A stretch of DNA of 64,000 nucleotides from Emcibacter sp. (lineage in GTDB: Bacteria; Pseudomonadota; Alphaproteobacteria; Sphingomonadales; Emcibacteraceae): contig NZ_OY776217.1 of the NCBI RefSeq assembly GCF_963675455.1, positions 682,001 through 746,000 of the forward strand. The letters run 5' to 3'. Below are positions 36,693 through 44,918 of the stretch, piece by piece; position 1 is the stretch's first letter, and every line of letters starts with the position of its first letter. Position numbers and translations under genes: made by a program. The notes beneath the pieces were generated by a model. It was not told the origin of the DNA. It saw only the letters and a list, made by a program, of their open reading frames with translations, and did no database searches.

Positions 36693-37382
36693 CTAGCTGC
36701 GCTGTTGAAGCCGGCCGCCAAGACCGTCAAACAGGTTATCCATCCGGAACTGCCAGTCGACAAGCGAACTGTTCTCGTCAACAAGCCGGGCGCGGGACGT
36801 CCCCCTGGCCCACTGGAAAATTCCATACAGGATGTAATCGCAATAGGTGGGAGAGGAACCGCCAAAATAATCATATTCCTTCAGGGTCTGCTCATAGGGC
36901 CAGAGGTTGGCTGCGAACAGGTTCAGATTCTCTTCCCGGTGCTCTTCCATTTCCTCCAGCGCCTTGCCGAGGCGTTTTTCGCGGCTCCGGCGGAAATAAA
37001 TCTGGTCTTCCTCTTCAAGCATTTCGAAGATTTCCCCGACAATGGCCTTAAAAAGAGGCATCACCAGATGATTGAAACTCGACATGTTGAAATGCCGGGC
37101 CTGAACCCTGCCCACCTCGCCGCCGAACAGGCTCGGCCGCTCGGGATAGGTTTCCTCCAGATAGCAGGCGATATGCCAGCTGTCGGTAATCACCTCGTCA
37201 CCGTCCACCAGGACCGGCACGGTGCGGGAGTCGGCAAAAGCCAGCTCATCGGCAATCTGGGTAAACCTGAGCGGCACCATCTCCGGCTCGAATCCCTTGT
37301 GCGCCAGCGCCATTCTTGTCCGCCAGACATAGGGGCTGAAGCCCTGCGTCGGGTCCTGACCTACCAGTTCATAGAGTTTCAT
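36693..37382 (-). CDS. Glutathione S-transferase family protein
   Basis: 229 residues with a thioredoxin-fold N-terminus (MKLYELVGQDPTQGFSPYVWR, then TVPVLVDGDEVITDSWHIACYLEETYP, the cis-Pro/Asp-Ser glutathione-binding segment) and an all-helical C-terminus. The N-terminal SPYVWRTRMALAHKG replaces the usual Cys/Ser-Pro-x-x-x active site; the Ser before Pro is the candidate catalytic residue. It is nearest to the beta-etherase/Ure2-like GSTs by general appearance. An attenuator-like hairpin lies 71 bp upstream. Confidence 0.85.
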   Translation of the reverse strand: MKLYELVGQDPTQGFSPYVWRTRMALAHKGFEPEMVPLRFTQIADELAFADSRTVPVLVDGDEVITDSWHIACYLEETYPERPSLFGGEVGRVQARHFNMSSFNHLVMPLFKAIVGEIFEMLEEEDQIYFRRSREKRLGKALEEMEEHREENLNLFAANLWPYEQTLKEYDYFGGSSPTYCDYILYGIFQWARGTSRARLVDENSSLVDWQFRMDNLFDGLGGRLQQRS

Positions 37383-37452
37383 GACCTTCTCCCATTGTTA
37401 AACCTCAGGGTTAAACACGGGGAAAACAATATCATGTCGGGAGAAAAAAAGA

Positions 37453-37519
37453 AGCCAGTTATCGGACTGAAGCAGGGTGTAAGGGGTAGTAAGGGGATGT
37501 TCAATCCGGATAACTGGCT
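37453..37519 (-). terminator. Terminator/attenuator-like hairpin in GST upstream region
   Basis: An 11-bp perfect inverted repeat (37453-37463 with 37509-37519), extendable by three pairs past one bulge, followed on the minus strand by TC and then seven T. No minus-strand gene precedes it, so it is either a leader attenuator for the GST gene or the end of a small RNA. The loop contains a direct repeat GTAAGGGG (plus strand). Confidence 0.55.
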
Positions 37520-37668
37520 CGAGGGGATTTAGCAGTTTCAAGAGTAAGCGCCGAATGGGGCGCGAGTGAGATGGAATCTGGGCAATTTTGGGGCAGTCCT
37601 GCCGGGGACGGGCCGGCTGCAGCGACATGGGACTTGCATTCAGCGCCAAAAATGCCCATCCTTCAGGC

Positions 37669-38025
37669 ATGAGTGAACAGACTCCGACAATCATTCCCTT
37701 CCAGGACGGCCCGGCCGGTCGCGTACCGGACCAGATCTTTTTCACCATGCAGGAAATGCAGGCCATCCTGAATGTCTACGGCCGAATGGTCGCCGCCGGT
37801 GAATGGAAGGATTACGCCATGAACCCGGGCCGGGATGTGGCAAGCTTCGCTTTTTATCGCAACGCCAGTGAACGACCTGTCTACCAGATCGTTAAAAATC
37901 CGGCCCTGCGCAACAAGCAGGGCGCCTTTTCCATCCTGTCCGCCCAGGGCAAGGTGTTAAAACGGGGACAGGACCTCATCACTCTTCTGAAATATTTCGA
38001 CCGCAAACTGATCAAGCTGGTCTAA
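37669..38025 (+). CDS. DUF2794 domain-containing protein
   Basis: 118 residues; start at 37669 (MSEQTPTIIPFQ). The body reads ELQxIL-type family sequence: IFFTMQEMQAILNVYGRMVAAGEWKDY in shortened form AGEWKDYAMNPGRDVASFAFYRNASERPVY, then FSILSAQGKVLKRGQDL. It is soluble, conserved in alphaproteobacteria and of unknown function. Stands alone between the GST and an OM barrel. Confidence 0.85.
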   Translation: MSEQTPTIIPFQDGPAGRVPDQIFFTMQEMQAILNVYGRMVAAGEWKDYAMNPGRDVASFAFYRNASERPVYQIVKNPALRNKQGAFSILSAQGKVLKRGQDLITLLKYFDRKLIKLV

Positions 38026-38315
38026 TCCCCACCCCCGACTTTCATCGATTTGTTACCAACAAAAACTATTCAAAATAATATTCGGCAAAATAACATATTC
38101 TTGCGATGAAACGGATATTGTCCTTCTTGATTTTACCATTTACAGAAATTATGGCGCGTTAAGAATCGCGAAAATATTAATTTAATTAATTGATATTAAG
38201 CCTTTTTTTTGCCTTTTTCTTCGGGCAATTCCTCCCTCAAGGCTATCGACACAGATCATAGACGACCGCATGTTATAGCCGAATAATATTCTAATAATAT
38301 AAATAAGGACTACCT

Positions 38316-38876
38316 ATGAAGAACTTTCTTTTCGCCCTTGCCGGCGTCGCCGCCCTTTCAACCGCCACAGCTGCTTTTGCTGAAGAAAACAGCTTTGCCG
38401 GCCCCTATGTCGGTGTAGAAGTCGGATATAACGACCTTGACTTTGATGCTGGCACAGCAAACGTTGGTGCAAACGGCTTCAATTACGGTCTGTTTGCAGG
38501 TTATCGTTATCAGGTAGGCAGCAGCCTGTTGCTCGGCCTGGAAGCCCGTGCGGGTGAATCCACTGCGTCTCTGGGTGACGAAACCGCCTCCATTGATGCC
38601 GGGCGCCAACTGGGTGTTGACGCCACAATCGGCACCACACTTGGCACAAACAATAATATTCTCGCCTTTGCGTTTGTCGGTTATGAAAATGCACGCCTGA
38701 CCGCAAATGTCGGCAACGAGTCAGATGCCGCGGATATGGACGGTATTCGTTTTGGTGCCGGCACAGAATATGCCTTCACCAAAAACCTCAGCGTACGTGC
38801 CACTTTAGCTTACACGGATTATGAATCCGATGTCAGCAACATCCAAATTCTGACCGGTTTGGTATATAACTTCTAA
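38316..38876 (+). CDS. Outer-membrane beta-barrel protein
   Basis: 186 residues. Clear signal peptide (FLFALAGVAALSTATAAFA). The mature part has eight or so alternating strands (GPYVGVEVGYNDL, GFNYGLFAGYRYQVG, SLLLGLEARAGEST, ILAFAFVGYENARLTA, LSVRATLAYTDYESD) and a terminal LTGLVYNF with the C-terminal Phe expected for BamA recognition. OmpW/Omp25-like size. Strong AT-rich upstream region; followed by a terminator. Confidence 0.88.
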   Translation: MKNFLFALAGVAALSTATAAFAEENSFAGPYVGVEVGYNDLDFDAGTANVGANGFNYGLFAGYRYQVGSSLLLGLEARAGESTASLGDETASIDAGRQLGVDATIGTTLGTNNNILAFAFVGYENARLTANVGNESDAADMDGIRFGAGTEYAFTKNLSVRATLAYTDYESDVSNIQILTGLVYNF

Positions 38877-38929
38877 GGTCCGGTAACAGGACTTTCCAGT
38901 TTCAAATAAGAAACAAGATTTAGAAACAG

Positions 38930-38957
38930 AAAAGGCCCCGACTGTGGGGCCTTTTTT
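38930..38957. terminator. Bidirectional terminator between OM barrel gene and nadB
   Basis: Stem AAAGGCCCC/GGGGCCTTT with a six-base loop, T6 on the plus side and T4 on the minus side; it lies between two convergent genes. Confidence 0.9.
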
Positions 38958-38964
38958 ATGAGTA

Positions 38965-40599
38965 TTATCGCGCCACCGGCCGCCGGGGCGGTTTCAGGAT
39001 CGTATCGACCCCTTCCAGATCCGGGTCCGTTTCCGGATAATCCAGCGTATAGTGCAGGCCACGGCTTTCCGTGCGCTGCAGGGCCGAGCGGATGATCAGG
39101 TTGGCCACCGTCACCAGATTGCGCAGTTCCAGAAGATCCGAGGTTACCCGGAAATAACTGTAATATTCCCTGATCTCCCCGGCCAGCATATCGATCCGGC
39201 GGGCGGCCCGTTCCAGCCGGCGGGTGGTGCGCACAATGCCCACATAGTCCCACATGAAATGGCGCAGTTCGTTCCAGTTATGGCTGACCACCACCTCCTC
39301 ATCCGAGTCGGTCACCCGGGATTCATCCCAGTGTCTGATCGGCTCGGTTTTTGCGATGCTTGCCACCGTGGCCAGGATGTCTTCCGCCGCCGCCTCAGCC
39401 ATGACCACACATTCCAGCAGGCTGTTGCTGGCCATGCGGTTGGCGCCGTGCAGGCCGGTGTGGGTCACCTCGCCAATGGCATAAAGGTTATTCACATCGG
39501 TCCGGCCATGCAGATCGGTCATCACCCCGCCGCAGGTATAATGGGCCGCCGGCACCACCGGAATCGGCTGTTTGGTCAGATCGTAGCCAAGCTTCAGGCA
39601 GCGCTGGTAAATAGTCGGGAAATGGCTTTTGACGAATTCCGGATCCTTGTGGGTGATATCCAGGTACACGCAGGCGTCCCCCAGACGCTTCATTTCATGG
39701 TCGATGGCCCGGGCGACAATATCACGGGGGGCAAGTTCGGCCCGTTCGTGAAAACGCGGCATAAACCGTTCCCCGTTGGACAGGCGCAGGTAGGCGCCTT
39801 CGCCGCGCAGGGCCTCGGTCAGCAGGAAGGTACGGGCTTCCGGGTGATACAGGCAGGTGGGATGAAACTGGTTGAATTCCATATTGGCCACCCGGCAGCC
39901 GAAGCGCCAGGCCAGGGCAATACCGTCCCCGGTGGACCCGTCAGGGTTCGAGGTATAAAGATAGACACGGCTGGCCCCGCCGGTGGCCAGCACCGTCATC
40001 TTGGCCTGAAAAACATCCACCATCCCCCGTTTGGTATCAAGGACATAGGCACCGATGCATTTTCTTTGGGCCGGGTCGGCATTCTTGTCACTGACCAGGT
40101 CCACAGCCACATGATTTTCAAACAGGCTTATGTTGGGATGAGCACGCGCCTGTTCCTCGAGGGACATTTGAATTTCCCGACCGGTGGCATCCGCCGCATG
40201 CAAAACACGCCGGTGTGAGTGGCCACCTTCCTGGGTCAGGTGATATTCCCGCTCCATGAAAGTATCCCGGCCGTTATTTTCCCGGCGGGTAAAGTCCACA
40301 CCCTGTTCGACCAGCCAGTTGATGGCCTTGGGCCCGCGTTCAACAATATAGGAAACTGCATCCCGGTGGCAGAGGCCGGCTCCCGCCACCATGGTATCCT
40401 CGATATGGGATTCCAGGGTGTCCTTGTCATGCTGGACAGCCGCGATTCCGCCCTGGGCCCAGCTGGTGCTGCCCGCATCCAGTGCCGCCTTTGACAACAC
40501 AGCAACCTTCGCCTTGTCCGCCACCTTGAGCGCCAGAGTCAGGCCGGCCGCGCCGCTGCCGATCACAAGCACATCAAATTCAAATTTCTTTTTTGACAT
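38965..40599 (-). CDS. nadB: L-aspartate oxidase
   Basis: FAD enzyme that oxidises L-aspartate to iminoaspartate for NAD synthesis. 544 residues. FAD dinucleotide motif VLVIGSGAAGLTLALKVA; substrate region GSTSWAQGGIAAV; HTGLHGANRMASNSLLE late in the FAD domain; helical C-terminal domain with RTTRRLERAARRI. nadA and nadC are not adjacent, so it is a solitary gene here. Confidence 0.95.
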   Translation of the reverse strand: MSKKKFEFDVLVIGSGAAGLTLALKVADKAKVAVLSKAALDAGSTSWAQGGIAAVQHDKDTLESHIEDTMVAGAGLCHRDAVSYIVERGPKAINWLVEQGVDFTRRENNGRDTFMEREYHLTQEGGHSHRRVLHAADATGREIQMSLEEQARAHPNISLFENHVAVDLVSDKNADPAQRKCIGAYVLDTKRGMVDVFQAKMTVLATGGASRVYLYTSNPDGSTGDGIALAWRFGCRVANMEFNQFHPTCLYHPEARTFLLTEALRGEGAYLRLSNGERFMPRFHERAELAPRDIVARAIDHEMKRLGDACVYLDITHKDPEFVKSHFPTIYQRCLKLGYDLTKQPIPVVPAAHYTCGGVMTDLHGRTDVNNLYAIGEVTHTGLHGANRMASNSLLECVVMAEAAAEDILATVASIAKTEPIRHWDESRVTDSDEEVVVSHNWNELRHFMWDYVGIVRTTRRLERAARRIDMLAGEIREYYSYFRVTSDLLELRNLVTVANLIIRSALQRTESRGLHYTLDYPETDPDLEGVDTILKPPRRPVAR

Positions 40600-40646
40600 T
40601 ATTCAGGTCCTCTGTCCCCGTGTCTTCCGGTGCATCTACCCGGATC

Positions 40647-41627
40647 TTATTCTTCGTCCCGGGCCCGGGTCAGCTGCAGGAAAATATCCTCAAGGTCACT
40701 TTCCTGGGTGGAAAGATCACTGATGCCGATCTTTTCCCGGTGTACCCGTTCCAGTATCTGGCCGATATTTACCGTACTCGGGCTGAAGTGAATCAAAAGC
40801 TCGCCTTCCTGGTTGAGGGAAGCGTTCAAATCGGCAAAGGAAGGCGGAATTTCCATCAATGGCACCGTGGGCCGGAGAATCAGCAGTTTTTCATCCAGCT
40901 GCTTCAGCAGGTTCGGCGTGGTGTCGCATGTCACCAGTTCACCCTGATTGATAATGGCAATCCGGTCACAGAGTTCCTCGGCTTCTTCCAGGTAATGAGT
41001 GGTCAGGACAATAGTCACCCCGCTCTTGTGCAGTTCCCGGACATATTGCCAGAGCTGCTGGCGCAATTCCACATCGACACCGGCCGTCGGTTCATCCAGC
41101 ACCAGGATCGGCGGACTGTGAACCATGGCTTTGCCGACCAGAAGCCGTCGTTTCATACCACCGGACAGGGTCCGGGAATAGACATTGGCCTTATCCGACA
41201 GACTCAGGATTTCAAGGATTTCGTCGCTGCGACGCTGCGCAGCCGGAATATTGTAATAACCGGCCTGAAATTCCAGCATTTCCCGCGGCGTGAAAAAGGC
41301 GTCAAAATAAACTTCCTGCGGCACAATGCCGATGGATGCCTTGGCATTGCGGGGATGTTCATCAATATCAAATCCCCAGATCCGGGCTGTACCGGCGGTT
41401 TTCCGCACCAGACCGGCAAGAATATTGATGGTGGTGGATTTCCCGGCGCCGTTCGGCCCCAGAAGCCCGAAGATGGAGCCTCTCGGAATAGTCAGGTCAA
41501 TGCCCTTCAGGGCCTGCTTGCCGCCCTTGTAGGTTTTTTCAAGACCGCGTATCTCGATAGCCGCTTCGGGCGCCGCTTCTGAGGCGATCTCGCTGGACGC
41601 AACTGCTTGTTTTTTCTGAACTGCCAA
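40647..41627 (-). CDS. ABC-2 type transporter ATPase (DrrA/NodI-like), no permease nearby
   Basis: 326 residues. Walker A LGPNGAGKST, Q-loop GIVPQEVYFD, signature TLSGGMKRRLLVGKA, Walker B ILVLDEPTAGVD, H-loop TTHYLEEAEELCDR. A C-terminal extension of about 80 residues is typical of DrrA/NodI-type exporters. The N-terminal leader is Ala/Glu-rich. No permease gene is adjacent: nadB follows and a zf-CHCC gene lies divergently upstream, so the partner must be elsewhere. Confidence 0.88.
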   Translation of the reverse strand: MAVQKKQAVASSEIASEAAPEAAIEIRGLEKTYKGGKQALKGIDLTIPRGSIFGLLGPNGAGKSTTINILAGLVRKTAGTARIWGFDIDEHPRNAKASIGIVPQEVYFDAFFTPREMLEFQAGYYNIPAAQRRSDEILEILSLSDKANVYSRTLSGGMKRRLLVGKAMVHSPPILVLDEPTAGVDVELRQQLWQYVRELHKSGVTIVLTTHYLEEAEELCDRIAIINQGELVTCDTTPNLLKQLDEKLLILRPTVPLMEIPPSFADLNASLNQEGELLIHFSPSTVNIGQILERVHREKIGISDLSTQESDLEDIFLQLTRARDEE

Positions 41628-41830
41628 GGTAGATTTTCCTGAAAAAGACTATTCTCGAAATTCACCGGCCCAAAAGCCAAAAACCTCTTGTTAAATCCGG
41701 TTCTGAACGTTAATTCTGATACTCAAGGTTATCGGTAGCATCCGACCCCGGTATGGTCAATGACAAATCGTCGGGACCTGACAGGAGAAGCGGTTGCAAT
41801 CACAGAGAAATTCACGGACGGAGCCCTTCC

Positions 41831-42028
41831 ATGACTGAACACGCCCAGGCAGCTTCCAGCACACCAGCCAGCCCCCACGAAATCATCGAGACAAGCCAGA
41901 AACGCGTTGCCTGCAACGGCGGCGGCGGGGCCCTTGGCCATCCCCAGGTCTTTCTCGAAATGGGCAACAAGACAAGCGTGGTCTGCCCCTATTGCAGCCG
42001 CGAGTATGTCCTGAAAAGCCAGGCATAA
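41831..42028 (+). CDS. zf-CHCC small zinc-finger protein (complex I NDUFS6-like)
   Basis: 65 residues, start ATG 41831 (MTEHAQAASSTPASPHE). The C-terminal half has VACNGGGGALGHPQVFLEM followed by VVCPYCSREYVL, the Cys-x-His-...-CxxC zinc site of the NDUFS6/zf-CHCC family. Homologues are complex I accessory subunits in alphaproteobacteria and mitochondria. It lies 39 bp upstream of polA on the same strand. Confidence 0.85.
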   Translation: MTEHAQAASSTPASPHEIIETSQKRVACNGGGGALGHPQVFLEMGNKTSVVCPYCSREYVLKSQA

Positions 42029-42067
42029 CTTCAAGACCCCACCACATCTACAAACAGGGAAACATTA

Positions 42068-44845
42068 ATGGCAGAACAAAAACCCGAGCATCTTTATCTG
42101 GTCGATGGATCGGGTTTCATTTTTCGCGCCTACCATGCCCTGCCGCCCCTGACCCGGCATGACGGCACCCCGGTCAATGCCGTCATGGGGTTTTGCAACA
42201 TGCTGTTCAAGCTGCTCAAGGATCTGGACGATAACGAGCGGCCGACCCATCTGGCGGTAATTTTCGACGCCGGACGCAGGACATTCCGCAACGATATATA
42301 TCCCGAATACAAGGCCCACCGGCCACCGGCACCGGAAGACCTGATCCCCCAGTTCCCGCTGATCCGGGAGGCGGTCAGGGCCTTCAATGTTCCGGCCATA
42401 GACAGCGACGGTTATGAAGCGGACGATATCATCGCCACCTATGCCACCGAAGCAGAAAAAAAGGGCTTTGAAGTCAGCATCGTCTCGTCCGACAAGGACC
42501 TGATGCAGCTGATCACCGACAAGGTTTTCCTGTTTGACAGCATGAAAAACAAGGAAATCGGCGTCGAGCAGGTAATCGAAAAGTTCGGCCACGGCCCGGA
42601 AAAGGTCGTCGAAATACAGGCCCTGGCCGGAGACAGCGCCGACAATGTTCCGGGTGTTCCCGGAATCGGGGTTAAAACCGCCGCCCAGTTGCTCGACGAA
42701 TATGGCTCACTGGACGAGCTTCTGGAGCGGGCCAGCGAAATCAAGCAGCCCAAACGGCGGGAAAAACTTCTGGAAAATGCCGACATGGCCCGCATCAGCC
42801 GGGAACTTGTCACCCTGAAGCGGGATGTGCCCGGCCTGCCTGACCTGGACAGTTTCCGGGTCAGAGACATTGACCCGGACTCGGTCCTGCCGTTTCTTGA
42901 AGACATGGAATTCAGGACCCTGCAGACCAAGATCATGTCCTTTATGGCAAATTCAGGCACTGCGCCAGACCCGGCCCAGCCGGCACTGAACCCCGGCGAA
43001 GAAAGTTACGAAACCGTAACAAATAGTGAGGACCTTAAAAAATGGATTACGATAGCGGAACAATCCCGCCAGATAGCCGTTGACACAGAGACCACATCAC
43101 TGGATGCCATGCGGGCAAAACTGGTGGGGATTTCCCTGAGTATTCAGTCCGGCAGCGCCTGCTACATTCCGCTGGGCCATGTCTCCCATTCGGACGGGGA
43201 ACTTGATCTCGGAAATGGTACGGATCCGGAACAAATTGATCTGAAAGAAGCCCTCAAGCTCCTCAAGCCGCTGCTGGAAAATCCGGCTGTCCTGAAAATC
43301 GGGCAGAACATGAAATATGATTATCTGATCCTGGCCAAGCACGGTATCCGGATTCACCCGCTGGATGACACCATGCTGATGTCTTATGCTTTGGATGCGG
43401 GGCGCAACGGCCACGGCATGGATGAACTTTCGGAAATACACTTGGGCTACAAACCCATTCCCTTTAAGGAAGTGTGCGGCACCGGCAAGAAACAGATTAC
43501 CTTTGACAAGGTGGAAATCGACAAGGCGACGGACTATGCAGCCGAGGATGCGGATATCACCGGCCGGCTGCACCGGGTTCTTAAACCGCGCCTGGTCCAG
43601 GAACATATGGTCACCGTTTATGAAACCCTGGAACGCCCGATGGTCCCGGTTCTGGCCGATATGGAAAAAGAAGGCATTCTGGTCGACCGGCAGACCCTTA
43701 ACCGCCTGTCCAACGATTTCGCCGAACGGCTTGCTGTGCTGGAAAAGGACATCCACAAACTGGCCGGCCGGGAATTTAACATTGCGTCCCCGAAACAATT
43801 AGGGGAACTCCTGTTTGACGAAATGGGCCTGGAGGGCGGCAAGAAAAGCAAGACCGGGGCCTGGGGCACCGGCGCGGATGTGCTGGAAAGGTTGGCCGTC
43901 GAGGGTCATGAACTGCCGGAGCGTGTACTGGACTGGCGCCAGCTGGCCAAGCTGAAAAGCACCTATACGGACGCCCTGCAGACCCAGATCGACCCGGACA
44001 CGGGCCGCATCCACACCAGCTACTCGCTGGCCGGCACCACCACCGGCCGGTTGAGCTCCAACGACCCCAACCTGCAGAATATCCCGATCCGCACCGAAGA
44101 AGGCCGCAAGATCCGCCAGGCTTTCGTGCCGAAGGAGGGACACAGGTTCCTGGCCGCCGACTACAGCCAGATCGAATTACGCCTGCTGGCCCATGTGGCC
44201 GACATGGCCAGCCTCAAGGACGCCTTCAACGAGGGAATCGACATTCATGCCCTGACCGCCAGCGAAGTCTTTGGCGTCCCGATCGAAGGCATGGACCCGA
44301 TCGTCCGGCGCCGGGCCAAGGCCATTAACTTCGGCATTATCTATGGTATCAGCGCCTTCGGCCTGGCCCGTCAGCTTGATATTTCGAAAGGGGAAGCCAA
44401 GGATTATATCGACGCCTATTTCGAAAAATTCCCCGGCATCCGCGATTATATGGAAGACACCAAAGCCTACTGCCGAAAGCACGGTTACGTGCAGACTGTG
44501 TTCGGACGGCGCTGCCATATCAGCAGCATCAACGACAAGAACGGAATGCGCCGGGCCTTTGGCGAACGGGCAGCCATTAACGCCCCGCTTCAGGGAGCGG
44601 CGGCAGATATCATTCGCCGCGCCATGGTCCGCATGCCGGAGGCGCTTGACAAGGCGGGCCTGAAAGCGAAGATGTTGCTGCAGGTCCATGATGAACTGGT
44701 GTTCGAGGTGCCCAAGGCGGAAATCGACAACACCATTCCCGTAGTCAAATCTGTGATGGAGGGCGCCCCCCTGCCGGCGGTCGAAATATCGGTACCGCTT
44801 ATTGTCGATTGCGGTGTGGGCGACAACTGGGACCAGGCCCACTAG
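42068..44845 (+). CDS. polA: DNA polymerase I
   Basis: 925 residues with all three domains: 5'-3' exonuclease (LVDGSGFIFRAYHAL; YEADDIIATYA), 3'-5' exonuclease with the catalytic DxE (AVDTETTSLDAM) near residue 340, and polymerase with motif A (AADYSQIELRLLAH), motif B (RRRAKAINFGIIYGIS) and motif C (QVHDELVFE). Proofreading residues appear intact. Terminator follows. Confidence 0.97.
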   Translation: MAEQKPEHLYLVDGSGFIFRAYHALPPLTRHDGTPVNAVMGFCNMLFKLLKDLDDNERPTHLAVIFDAGRRTFRNDIYPEYKAHRPPAPEDLIPQFPLIREAVRAFNVPAIDSDGYEADDIIATYATEAEKKGFEVSIVSSDKDLMQLITDKVFLFDSMKNKEIGVEQVIEKFGHGPEKVVEIQALAGDSADNVPGVPGIGVKTAAQLLDEYGSLDELLERASEIKQPKRREKLLENADMARISRELVTLKRDVPGLPDLDSFRVRDIDPDSVLPFLEDMEFRTLQTKIMSFMANSGTAPDPAQPALNPGEESYETVTNSEDLKKWITIAEQSRQIAVDTETTSLDAMRAKLVGISLSIQSGSACYIPLGHVSHSDGELDLGNGTDPEQIDLKEALKLLKPLLENPAVLKIGQNMKYDYLILAKHGIRIHPLDDTMLMSYALDAGRNGHGMDELSEIHLGYKPIPFKEVCGTGKKQITFDKVEIDKATDYAAEDADITGRLHRVLKPRLVQEHMVTVYETLERPMVPVLADMEKEGILVDRQTLNRLSNDFAERLAVLEKDIHKLAGREFNIASPKQLGELLFDEMGLEGGKKSKTGAWGTGADVLERLAVEGHELPERVLDWRQLAKLKSTYTDALQTQIDPDTGRIHTSYSLAGTTTGRLSSNDPNLQNIPIRTEEGRKIRQAFVPKEGHRFLAADYSQIELRLLAHVADMASLKDAFNEGIDIHALTASEVFGVPIEGMDPIVRRRAKAINFGIIYGISAFGLARQLDISKGEAKDYIDAYFEKFPGIRDYMEDTKAYCRKHGYVQTVFGRRCHISSINDKNGMRRAFGERAAINAPLQGAAADIIRRAMVRMPEALDKAGLKAKMLLQVHDELVFEVPKAEIDNTIPVVKSVMEGAPLPAVEISVPLIVDCGVGDNWDQAH

Positions 44846-44868
44846 ACGTCACCGGAACAAGGAACAAT

Positions 44869-44901
44869 AAAAAAGGCGGGAGTTTTCTCCCGCCTTTTTT
44901 T
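44869..44901. terminator. Bidirectional terminator between polA and TonB receptor gene
   Basis: A 12-bp GC-rich core stem (AAAAGGCGGGAG paired across a TTTT loop) flanked by A and T runs, working for both convergent genes. Confidence 0.92.
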
Positions 44902-44918
44902 ATTCAGCTTCAGAAACC

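Noticed and set aside
37434..37532. 32-codon plus-strand frame (MSGEKKKPVIGLKQG...)
   Set aside because: Lies on the attenuator-like hairpin, has a poor ribosome-binding site and is more simply explained by the RNA structure.
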